Shown here in pieces: positions 9,805 through 21,300 of a stretch of DNA of 64,000 nucleotides. The notes beneath the pieces were generated by a model. It was not told the DNA's origin, did not search any database, and worked only from the letters and a program-made list of their open reading frames with translations. This stretch comes from Megaustenia siamemsis (taxonomy: Eukaryota > Mollusca > Gastropoda > Stylommatophora > Ariophantidae). The stretch spans positions 17,627,296-17,691,295 of the forward strand of contig JAVIAB010000049.1 in the NCBI GenBank assembly GCA_032433765.1, given 5' to 3'. Numbering within the stretch: position 1 is the first letter of the stretch; every line of letters starts with the position of its first letter. A program made the translations under genes and the position numbers.

Positions 9805-12800
9805 CTGAAATGTAAGACAAAGTAGCATACAGCTGAAGATAAAGTAGTATATAGCTGAAGACAAGCAATATACTTTTGAAGACAAAGTAGTATACAACTG
9901 AAGACAAAGTAGTATACAACTGAAGACATAGTAGTATACTACTGAAGACAAAGTAGTATACAACTGAAGACAAAGTAGTATACAGCTGAAGACATAGTAG
10001 TATACAACTGAAGACATAGTAGTATACAACTGAAGACATAGTAGTATACAACTGAAGACATAGTAGTATACAGCTGAAGACATAGTAGTATACAACTGAA
10101 GACATAGTAGTATACAACTGAAGACATAGTAGTATACAACTGAAGACTTAGTAGTATACAACTGAAGACAAAGTAGTATACAACTGAAGACATAGTAGTA
10201 TACAAGTGAAGACATAGTAGTATACAACTGAAGACATAGTAGTATACAGCTGAAGACAAAGTGGTATACAACTGAAGACATAGTAGTATACAACTGAAGA
10301 CATAGTAGTATACAACTGAAGACATAGTAGTATACAACTGAAGACATAGTAGTATACAGCTGAAGACATAGTAGTATACAACTGAAGACATAGTAGTATA
10401 CAGCTGAAGACAAAGTAGTATACAACTGAAGACATAGTAGTATACAGCTGAAGACATAGTAGGATACAACTGAAGACATAGTAGTATACAACTGAAGGCA
10501 AAGTAGTATACAACTGAAGACATAGTAGTATACAACTGAAGACATAGTAGTATACAACTGAAGACATAGTAGTATACAACTGAAGACATAGTAGTATACA
10601 ACTGAAGACATAGTAGTATACAACTGAAGACATAGTAGTATACAACTGAAACCTAGTAGTATACAACTGAAGACATAGTAATATACAGATGAAGACATAG
10701 TAGTATACAACTGAAGACATAGTAGTATACAGCTGAAGACATAGTAGTATACAGCTGAAGACATAGTAGTATACAACTGAAGACATAGTAGTATACAACT
10801 GAAGACATAGTAGTATACACCTGAAGACATAGTACTATACAGTTGAAGACATAGTAGTATAAAACTGAAGACATAGTAATATACAGCTGAAGACATAGTA
10901 GTATACAACTGAAGACATAGTAGTATACAACTGAAGACATAGTAGTATACAACTGAAGACATAGTAGTATACAACTGAAGACATAGTAGTATACAACTGA
11001 AGACATAGTAGTATACAGCTGAAGACATAGTAGTATACAACTGAAGACATAGTAGTATACAACTGAAGACATAGTAGTATACAACTGAAGACATAGTAGT
11101 ATACAGCTGAAGACATAGTAGTATACAACTGAAGACATAGTAGTATACAGCTGAAGACAAAGTAGTATACAACTGAAGACGTAGTAGTATACAACTGAAG
11201 ACATAGTAGTATAAAACTGAAGACAAAGTAGTATACACCTGAAGACATAATAGTATACAACTGAAGACATAGTAGTATTCAACTGAAGACATAGTAGTAT
11301 ACAACTGAAGACATAGTAGTATACAACTGAAGACATAGTAATATACAACTGAAGACATAGTAGTATACAACTGAAGACATAGTAGTATACAGCTGAAGAC
11401 ATAGTAGTATACAATTGAAGACATAGTAGTATACAACTGAAGACATAGTAGTATACAACTGAAGACATAGTAGTATACAACTGAAGACAAAGTAGTATAC
11501 AATTGAAGACGTAGTAGTATACAACTGAAGACAAAGTAGTATAAAACTGAAGACAAAGTAGTATACACCTGAAGACATAATAGTATACAACTGAAGACAT
11601 AGTAGTATACAACTGAAGACAGTAGTATACAACTGAAGACATAGTAGTATACAACTGAAGACATAGTAGTATACAACTGAAGACATAGTAGTATACAACT
11701 GAAGACATAGTAGTATACAACTGAAGATATAGTAGTATACAACTGAAGACATAGTAGTATACAACTGAAGACATAGTAGTATACAACTGAAGACATAGTA
11801 GTATACAGCTGAAGACATAGTAGTATACAACTGAAGACATAGTAGTATACAACTGAAGACAAAGTAGTATACAACTGAAGACGTAGTAGTATACAACTGA
11901 AGACAAAGTAGTATAAAACTGAAGACAAAGTAGTATACACCTGAAGACATAATAGTATACAACTGAAGACATAGTAGTATACAACTGAAGACATAGTAGT
12001 ATACAACTGAAGACAAAGTAGTATACAACTGAAGACATAATAGTATTCAACTGAAGACATAGTAGTATACAACTGAAGACAAAGTAGTATACACCTGAAG
12101 ACATAATAGTATTCAACTGAAGACATAGTAGTATACAACTGAAGACATAGTAGTATACAACTGAAGACATAGTAGTATACAACTGAAGACATAGTAGTAT
12201 ACAGCTGAAGACATAGTAGTATACAACTGAAGACATAGTAGTATACAACTGAAGACATAGTAGTATACAACTGAAGACATAGTAGTATACAACTGAAGAC
12301 AAAGTAGTATACAATTGAAGACGTAGTAGTATACAACTGAAGACAAAGTAGTATAAAACTGAAGACAAAGTAGTATACACCTGAAGACATAATAGTATAC
12401 AACTGAAGACATAGTAGTATACAACTGAAGACATAGTAGTATACAACTGAAGACATAGTAGTATACAACTGAAGACATAGTAGTATACAACTGAAGACAT
12501 AGTAGTATACAACTGAAGACATAGTAGTATACAACTGAAGATATAGTAGTATACAGCTGAAGACATAGTAGTATACAACTGAAGACATAGTAGTATACAC
12601 CTGAAGATATAGTAGTATACAACTGAAGACATATTAGTATACAACTGAAGACATAGTAGTATACACCTGAAGACATAGTAATATACAGCTGAAGACATAG
12701 TAGTATACACCTGAAGACATAGTAGTATACAACTGAAGACAAAGTTGCATACAGCTAAACACAGAATACAACTAAAGACAAGCAACATGCAACTGAAGAC

Positions 12801-12882
12801 ATGCAGCATATGACTGAAAAGAAGCAACATACAACTGAAGACAAGCAACATACAACTGAATACAAGCAACATACAACTGAAG
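9805..12882. repeat. 22-bp minisatellite array (about 135 copies)
   Basis: The unit is CTGAAGACATAGTAGTATACAA. The core from about 9890 to 12740 is highly regular and both ends are degenerate. Point variants (CAAAG, GACGTAG, ATAAAAC, ATACACC, ATAATAG) are arranged in recurring blocks, a higher-order structure. Because 22 is not a multiple of three and no phase of the minus strand has a stop, the array creates a 942-codon minus-strand open frame. That frame is a by-product, not evidence of a protein. Confidence 0.98.
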
Positions 12883-12954
12883 CATCATATCCATTCACTT
12901 AAAATAAGGTATTGTGTCTTGTATGACCAACTTTTGGAGAAGTGGTCAAGCCTT

Positions 12955-13285
12955 ACTTGTCACGTGTCTGTCCTGAGCCATTTTCTGAAGCTGACATTCC
13001 AAGTCTAACCTTTCTCTTCTGAAAGTCAAGATATGTCTTGAGCCTAGTTTCTCAAGCTGACATTCCAAGTCTAACCTTTCTCTTCTGAAAGTCAAGATAT
13101 GTCTTGAGCCTAGTTTCTCAAGCTGACATTCCAAGTCTAACCTTTCTCTTCTGAAAGTCAAGATATGTCTTGAGCCTAGTTTCTCAAGCTGACATTTCAA
13201 GTGAAATCTTTCTCTTCTGAAAGTCAAGATATGTCCTGAGCCTAGTTTCTCAAGCTTACATTCCAAGTGAAACCTTTCTCTGTCG
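12955..13285. repeat. 66-bp tandem repeat (about 5 copies)
   Basis: The unit runs from GAAAGTCAAGATATGTCTTG through CCAAGTCTAACCTTTCTCTT. The middle copies are nearly identical and the last is more diverged. The unit length is divisible by three, so a 106-codon minus-strand frame stays open. I do not regard this as a gene. 13290-13545 shows nothing recognisable. Confidence 0.95.
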
Positions 13286-13544
13286 AGAACTATAATCTGT
13301 TGTAAATTTCAGACCACAAGCGTTCAAAATGTCAGTAGTTAGCTCAGAAGATCAAATCTCTCATCAAAGGCTATACCTAGAGGACCACATCTAAGGAAAG
13401 GTAACGGAGAAAAACTCAACTAAAAATCGATGGAGGAGAAACATAATTAGACTTGCCAGATAATTCACCAAAGAGACGGAAATTAAACACTATCCTAGAT
13501 TAGAAAAAAGACGTGGAGTAGTCAAACTGCTTTCAGAAGAGAGA

Positions 13545-14140
13545 CAACTATCATCATCATCATCATCGAGTGCCATCTCCGCAATGAAGGTTGGCTACCA
13601 TGGAACGCCATTCTGCTCTGTCTCTTGCTTTGATGGTGCAGGTTGTCATAGGCTGATTTGTCCATCTTTTGTGTTACTCATCCATGTTAGTCTTAGTCTG
13701 CCTCTGCCTCTTTTACCCTGTATTTTTGCCTCCAAGATTACTTACTTTTAGTAGGCTGTTGTGTCTTTTAACATGGCCCAAAAATCACATTTGTCTTGCT
13801 TGAATTGTGTTTAGTAGTTCTCTTTTCATTTTTAGTTATTTTAAGACTTCATCGTTTGTTTTCTTTTCTTTCCATCCAATTCTACCTATTCTATATTATC
13901 CACATTTCAACGGCTTCAATTTTTTGTTCTGTTTTCTTGTCTAATGTCCATGTTTCTGCACCATATAGGAATGTTGAGCAGACGTAACATTTTGCTATTC
14001 TTAGTTTTAGCTCTGGTGTTATTTGTTTTAATGTTAGTATGTTCTTCATGACATTAAAATTACTTTTTGCCATACCTATTCTTTAGTTTGAGTATATTAC
14101 TTCAGATGTACATTTTCCATCGCTGGTTATAGTTTAGCTC
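13545..14140 (-). mobile_element. LINE-D 3' part
   Basis: Plus-strand ATCATCATCATCATC at 13551-13566 is the minus-strand TGA-repeat 3' tail. The minus-strand ORF fragments then read KRGRGRLRLTW-like and LYGAETWTLDKKTEQKIEAV, the RT thumb and C-terminal region. Frameshifts break the ORF. Other copies are at 43215, 47660 and 48712. Confidence 0.85.
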
Positions 14141-14542
14141 ATTCCTAAAACAATAGATTTTCTCTCCAATGGCTCTCTTTGGAATGTTACGTGATGAGGC
14201 TCCAATCTCTTTCACTGTGGTCTGCCATATTCGTCTGAATGATTTTGTAATTATTTTTCCTTTTAAATACATATCTGTGTATGTTGTATGTTTCTTCCTG
14301 CTGAAGGCCCATTGAGCCAAACATTGTACTAATTTGTGTCCACGTTTTATGGAAAGCTTTAACATTACCGTTTTTTAAATATTTTTTTCGATGTATTTTT
14401 TAAAATTTCCCCATATTAGCTTTACTGCAGCTTCACATTTGTATGCATTTCTTTGCTTTGGCCCTGTCTGATGTTGACTGTGTAAGCAAACCTTATGTCA
14501 GAATAACAATAATAAATTTACTCAATGATATTCTATCCACAG
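14141..14542. other. Sequence just upstream of the first coding exon
   Basis: It contains a degraded minus-strand ORF remnant and the GCTTTACTGCAGCTTC segment (14420-14440), which recurs beside foldback copies. A splice acceptor (TTCTATCCACAG, ending 14542) implies a further 5' untranslated GK5 exon upstream that I could not place. Confidence 0.4.
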
Positions 14543-15374
14543 ATAACAAGACAGTGGTGCTGTCATGGATGTAGAGGCTGATAAGATGACTCAAGAAGAC
14601 AAAGGAAGAACCATTCTTGATGAGTTAAATCTAGAAGTACAAACAGAAAGAACAATCAGTCATAAAGAACCAACACTGATAGTACAGTCAGACCTTTCAA
14701 ATGAAAGAAACATTTATCATAAAGAACCAACGCTGATTGTACAGTCAGAGCTTTCAAATGAAAGAACAATTGGTCATAAAGAACTAACACAGACAGCACA
14801 AATAGAATTGCTGAATGAAAGAACAATCAGTCACGAAGAACCAACAGTGATAACACAAAAAGAACCAAATGAAAGAGGAACTAATCATAAAACATCAACA
14901 TCAGTAATACAATCAGAGCTTTCAAATGAAAGATCAAGCAGTCATGAAGAACAAACTCTGATAGAACCATCAGATAGTACTGCTCGATCAGCCTCTATTG
15001 TTGATATTTTATCAGCAGTACAGTCAGAACCATCAGATAGTACTGCTCGATCAGCCTCTATTGTTGATATTTTATCAGCAGTACAGTCAGAACCATCAGA
15101 TAGTTCTACTCGATCAGCCTCTGTTGTTGATATTTTATCAGCAGTACAGTCAGAACCATCAGATAGTACTGCTCGATCAGCCTCTGTTGTTGATATTTTA
15201 TCAGCAGTACAGTCAGAACCATCAGATAGTTCTATTCGATCACCCTCTAATGCTGACATTTTTCCAGCAACTTCTGAGGAGCAGTACATTCTTGCTGTCA
15301 ACATTGATACTTCCATAGTCAAGGGGCAAGTCTATGATAAGTCAGCTCAAATTAAAGGAACCTCTTTGAGACAG
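14543..15374 (+). CDS. GK5: GK5 exon with start codon and repetitive N-terminal extension
   Basis: Acceptor CCACAG ends at 14542. ATG at 14565 has G at +4 and an in-frame TAA 18 nt upstream of it. Residues 1-270 are encoded. Residues about 25-130 are six imperfect units of the type [19 protein letters not shown]. Residues about 135-225 are four to five 21-residue units ([20 protein letters not shown]) encoded by a 63-bp coding minisatellite. The FGGY N-terminal strand follows from about 238 ([20 protein letters not shown]), matching the ATP phosphate-1 region of GK5. The donor is CAG|GTGATT at 15375. The extension is acidic, Ser/Thr-rich and probably disordered. Its function is unknown. Confidence 0.88.
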
Positions 15375-18300
15375 GTGATTTCTTTGTTCCCACAAAATAA
15401 CTCATTCAAAATTGTATCTAATATGATCTCTGTTCTCTTGTGCAGAATCAAGGAATAATAGAGTGGTCTTTACAGAATTTTTGAATTATTTAGGGACTTT
15501 TTAAAGATTTGTATTCTACTTCTTTGTGTTTGTTCCCTGTTGAAGACACTTCAAAGTTGAAATGTTGGTTTATTTAGTCTTCCAGTTGTCTGGTTGTGCA
15601 GCAGGTCAAGATAGCCGCTTAGTTGAATCAAGTTCAGGACTCATTGCATTTTTGCTGCAGTGTGATTTCAAGTGATTTTTCTGGTTTTGATTTTTGTTTG
15701 TGGAGACAGCTGTAGTCTGGTTGCATTCACATGAAATTGAGTCGACATTATCTTGGTGCATGCACGTTTAGATAGTGCTGTAGGTGACTGACTGTGGAGT
15801 TTAGTGGAACAGTACTAGGTCCCAGCTCTGCCCTGGGATAGAACGTGTGAACTGTCTGTTTTCATCAGCTTGACTGTGGTTGAATTGAGTGCTTCATCAT
15901 CAAAGTGGAGGCCTGACTTCATTTGTTGGGACAATGATTGTTGTTGTGTTACACTCACTGATCTTGAAGTCCACGCAGATTTGGCATGAGCACATTGAGA
16001 TTATGCTACCTGTGATGGCCATTATGGTGACCTAGGAGTGTCCATTTTGTGCTGTGCATCATTTATGTAGAACACTGTACACCATTTATCTAGAACGTTG
16101 CACATTCAATAGAATAGTACGAAGAGAAAAACACGCCATTTTCACAGAACGCAACTCGCTCAGTGAAACAGTATGAGTAAAAAAAAAAAAAAGTAAAGTG
16201 CCCCAGTGATGCCAAGTGACATATAGGGAATATGGTATTCTATCTATCTATCTATCTATTGTCCTTTCGAGCTGAAGACGGCACATAGGGCAGAACCACA
16301 ATCTCAAAAACAGAAACCTTGCGTGTCAAAGTGGCACATATTGCAGAGATCACTGCTCTAAAATATATGGCGCTGTTTCCATAACAAAACTTTTTACAAT
16401 GACAGCTTGTCAAGCCATCAATCAACCTCCTTAGTTGCCTTTTACGACATGCCTGGAAGGTCACAGTGTCACTATTATTTCTATCTATCTATTGACCTCT
16501 CGAGCCGTAGCCGGCCCATAGGGCATAGACCAGGATACTCCTTCTCTTATCTGAATTTTTGTTCTAGCAGTTTTCAATTCTTTTAAAGATATTTAATCAA
16601 ATCTCGCCATTTGTCTTGGTTCTGTGCAAGCAGCTCTATCTCATTGAGGGAGCCGAATCCTGCTGCTCTTGCCTCTATCATCAATGTTCTTCTCAGTGTC
16701 TCTCTGGGTCTTCCTCTTTTTCTCTTACCTGTTGTTTCCCATATCAGGGCTTGCCTTGCTATTTGGTTATTATCTTTTCTCATCACATGTCACTATTCTT
16801 TATTTCCCTCTTAATGAGGCCCCGGTAACACACAGGAAAATATGGTATTAGTGACCATAAATTTTACAGACCTTCGTCACATGACTGTTGGGGTAATGTG
16901 GTCAGTATTATGCTCGTGCCGCTTTACTTTCCCAGAAAAAATCCGGTACCCATTAAAGGCTGGGTGTACCTGGAAGCCATTGGTTGGGATCAAACCCTAC
17001 CTCTTGTCCTTTGTAGTCCAGTTCACTAACAACTGAGCTATCATGGCTCCAAACAGTATGAGTGATTGGGATGAACACTTTGTTGGTTGCTGGAATGCTG
17101 AACATATATGAGAATGTCCCACCTGAAGTGATGCCATTCCATTCTAAGGTTTAAAGTCATTTAGACTTGTCTTGTCCAACAATACCAAAACATCCCATCC
17201 TATTTTTTACTATTTTTTTTATCTACACCAGGGAGAGTGGGCGGGCAAATGGTTAAAAGTTATTATTATTCTCCAAAACATTATTATCAGTGTCATGCCT
17301 GCTGGCGTAGGTGATCATGTCTCTCCACAACTTTTAATCTTGACAGTTATTTATCATTTCTGTTGTTGACCTTTTCCAAGCCATTCTTTCAAGCTGTCTG
17401 GTATCTTTTCTCTATGCTTCCCTCTATCACTTCGTCCCTCAATATTTCCAGTTGTTACAATATATTCCAGCTGTTCTTTTCTCATTACATGGCCAAAAAA
17501 GTGATGATTGTTTCTTCCTAATATTGGAAATTAGCTCTCTTTTAGCTTTTGCCTCTTTCAGAACATTTTCATTACTCTTCTTAGCTGTCCATGGTATTCT
17601 CAACATTCTTTTGTAAAACCACAGTAGTACCTACAGATTTCAGTGATTTTCTTGTCTGTTGTCCTATTGTCCATGATTCACATCCATATGTTAAGACTGG
17701 CTGTACATAACATGTAAGAACTCTTTTTCTTGTTTTTATTGTCAAAAATGGATTGCATAGAATCTTTCTCATTTTTTGGAAACCTGCTTTAGCCTGAGCC
17801 ATTCTGCATCTCACCTCTGTTGTACATCTACCATTTGAGGTTAACATTGTTCCTGGATATTTAAATTCATTTACCTGTTTTAATATTGTTTCACTTGTCT
17901 TTATTGTGCATTGCAGTGAAGTCTTTTTCTTTGTAGCTATCATTACTTCTGTCTTTTTACTCTTAAGATTGATTCCTTTATTTATTTATTTTTTTTTCAC
18001 TATAATATCTAACATTTCCTGTAACTCATTTTCACTCTTAGCGATTAAGACTGTATCATCAGCATACCTCAGATTATTTATATTATGACCTCTGATTGTT
18101 ATTCCAGGTATGTCCCTTATGGATCTTAAAGTAATCTCACTATACATCTTAAATAAATCAGGTGACAGCGCACAACCTTGCCTAACACCCTGTTTTATTT
18201 GTTGAAATATTTCCAATTGATTTCCAATTCTTATGGCTGCTGTTAGTAGCCAGTACATGTTCTTTATTATTTTTTAGATTTTTGTAAAAAAATCTCTCCA

Positions 18301-21300
18301 AAACAGTTGGACATATATTTGAATTAGGGTAAAAAATAGTTCTTTTTGTCAGGATTGGAAGAAAACTTCTGACCCAAGCACTTTGTGATGACTGCAGTAG
18401 GCACACAGCCTTTAACCTCAAGTCCTACAGGTCACCTGCCAAACCATAAAAATGGACAAATGCCATAACTATAACATTATCTTTTTCTTGGCCCCAATTT
18501 GTTTTTATATCTGCACCAATATTTCTTGACAGCTCTATGGTTTACTTCACACAGTCATTTGTGTGGAGACATTTACATAGAATTTTTGATGTTTCACCAG
18601 TCCATGTGCGGAGATATTTACATGAAATTTTTTATGTTTCACCAGTCCATGTGCGGAGATATTTACATGAAATTTTTATGTTTCACCAGTCCATGTGCGG
18701 AAATATTTACATGAAATTTTTTATGTTTCACCAGTCCATGTGCGGAGATATTTACATGAAATTTTTTATGTTTCACCAGTCCATGTGCGGAGATATTTAC
18801 ATGAAATTTTTTATGTTTCACCAGTCCATGTGCGGAGATATTTACATGAAATTTTTGATGTTTCACCAGTCCATGTGCAGAGATATTTACATGAAATTTT
18901 TTATGTTTCACCAGTCCATGTGCGGAGATATTTACATGAAATTTTTTATGTTTCACCAGTCCATGTGCGGAGATATTTACATGAAATTTTTTATGTTTCA
19001 CCAGTCCATGTGCGGAGATATTTACATAAAATTTTTTATGTTTCACCAGTCCATGTGCGGAAATATTTACATGAAATTTTTTATGTTTCACCAGTCCATG
19101 TGCGGAGATATTTACATGAAATTTTTTATGTTTCACCAGTCCATATGCGGAGATATTTACATGAAATTTTTTATGTTTCACCAGTCCATATGCGGAGATA
19201 TTTACATGAAATTTTTGATGTTTCACCAGTCCATATGCGGAGATATTTACATGAAATTTTTTATGTTTCACCAGTCCATATGCGGAGATATTTACATGAA
19301 ATTTTTTATGTTTCACCAGTCCATATGCGGAGATATTTACATGAAATTTTTTATGTTTCACCAGTCCATATGCGGAGATATTTACATGAAATTTTTTATG
19401 TTTCACCAGTCCATATGCGGAGATCTTCTTCTTCTTTTCTCTTTCACTGATACCTAAAAGGTGTCGTGGTTTATATCATTTGTCGTTCTTGTGCTGCTCG
19501 AATTGTCTGAATTAGTGATTTTCCTTTGTTGTTACATGTCTCTGTCACTGCATCTATCCATCTTCTTCTGGGTCTTCCTCCTGGTCTTTTTCCATGCATT
19601 CTCGAGAAGAACGCCCTTGATGGTGATTGGTGAGGATTCATTCTGACCAGGTGGCCAAGCCATTTAAGTTGTTGTTGTTCTATATATTCTTGGCAGGGTT
19701 TGATATGCGGAGATATTTACATGAAATTTTTTGTTTCACCAGTCCATATGCGGAGATATTTACATGAAATTTTTGATGTTTCACCAGTCCATGTGCGGAG
19801 ACTTTTACTTGGAATTTTTGACAATGTTTAATGGTGATGGTGGTGGTGATGATGATGATGATGGTGGTAATGTTGATGATGATGGTGGTAATTGTGATGA
19901 TGATGGTGGTAATGTTAATGATGATGGTGGTAATTGTGATGATGATGGTGGTAATGTTGATGATGGTGGTGGTGATGATGATGATGATAGTGGTAATGTT
20001 GATGATGATGGTGGTAATGTTGATGATGATGGTGGTAATGTTGATGATGGTGGTGGTGATGATGATGATGATAGTGGTAATGTTGATGATGATGGTGGTA
20101 ATTGTGATGATGATGGTGGTAATGTTAATGATGGGGGTGATGATGATTATAACTATAGTGGTGATGATTATGCTGATAGTGGTAATGTTGATGATGGGGG
20201 TGGTATGGTGATGATAATAGTGGTAATGTTGATGATGGGGGTGGTAATGGTGATGATGGGGATAATGATGATGATGATGGTGGTAATGTTGATGATGATG
20301 GTGGTAATTGTGATGATGATGGTGGTAATGTTAATGATGGGGGTGATGATGATTATGACTATAGTGGTGATGATTATGCTGATAGTGGTAATGTTGATGA
20401 TGGGGGTGGTATGGTGATGATAATAGTGGTAATGTTGATGATGGGGGTGATGGTGATGATGATAGTGGTAATGTTGATGATGGAAGTGATGGTGATGATG
20501 GTAGTGGTAATGTTGATGATGGTGGTGGTAATGGTGATGATGGGGATAATGGTGATGATGCTGATGATAGTGGTGATGATGATGATAATGATCATGAACA
20601 TCTTAAAGTTTAAAACTTCACTCACCTGTGATGTTGCATGATGTGGAATTGCCATTGTTATCTAAACTATATTTTAAAACAATTACAGCAACACCTGCTG
20701 CAGCCAGAGCCTGGATGGTGTGAGATCGATCCTCACAAACTGGTAAAAGATGTCTGCTTTGTTGCCAAGGAGAGCATTGCAGGTAAATATATCATTTGTT
20801 TACAATAGTTATAGTTATAGTTACTGTTATAGTTACTGTTATAGTTATAGTTATAGTTACAGTTATAGTTACAGTTATAGTTACTGATATAGTTATAGTT
20901 ACTGTTAGGGTTATAGTTATAGTTACTGTTATAGTTATAGTTACTGTTATAGTTATAGTTACTGTTATAGTTATAGTTACTGTTATAGTTATAGTTACTG
21001 TTATAGTTATAGTTACTGTTATAGTTACTGTTACTGTTATAGTTATAGTTACTGTTATAGTTATAGTTACTGTTATAGTTATAGTTACTGTTATAGTTAT
21101 AGTTATAGCTACTGTTATAGTTATAGTTAGTGTTATAGTTATAGTTATAGTTATAGTTACTGTTATAGTTATAGTTATAGTTACTGTTATAGTTATAGTT
21201 ACTGTTATAGTTATAGTTACTGTTATAGTTATAGTTATAGCTACTGTTATAGTTATAGATACTGTTATAGTTATAGTTACTGTTATAGTTATAGTTACTG

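Larger units (their letters stand above)
16179..17050 (-). mobile_element. SINE-A, interrupted by a nested SINE-E and LINE-B
   Basis: The outer SINE-A lies between direct repeats AAACAGTATGAGT at 16166-16178 and 17051-17063. Its own sequence is 16179-16239 (3' part, poly-A on the plus strand because the element ends in T) and 16850-17050 (body and tRNA-like head, ending GAGCTATCATGGCTCC). The rest is the nested SINE-E. Confidence 0.93.

Noticed and set aside
9772..12600. 942-codon minus-strand open frame
   Set aside because: It lies wholly inside the 22-bp minisatellite. The frame exists only because the unit lacks minus-strand stops, and overlapping frames of the same repeat are equally open.
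19413..19430. Splice site or exon in the 45-bp array near 19425
   Set aside because: The sequence change there is the LINE-J insertion boundary with a TSD, not an exon edge.
18537..19457. 306-codon plus-strand and 247-codon minus-strand frames
   Set aside because: Both are products of a 45-bp (frame-neutral) minisatellite that is open on both strands.
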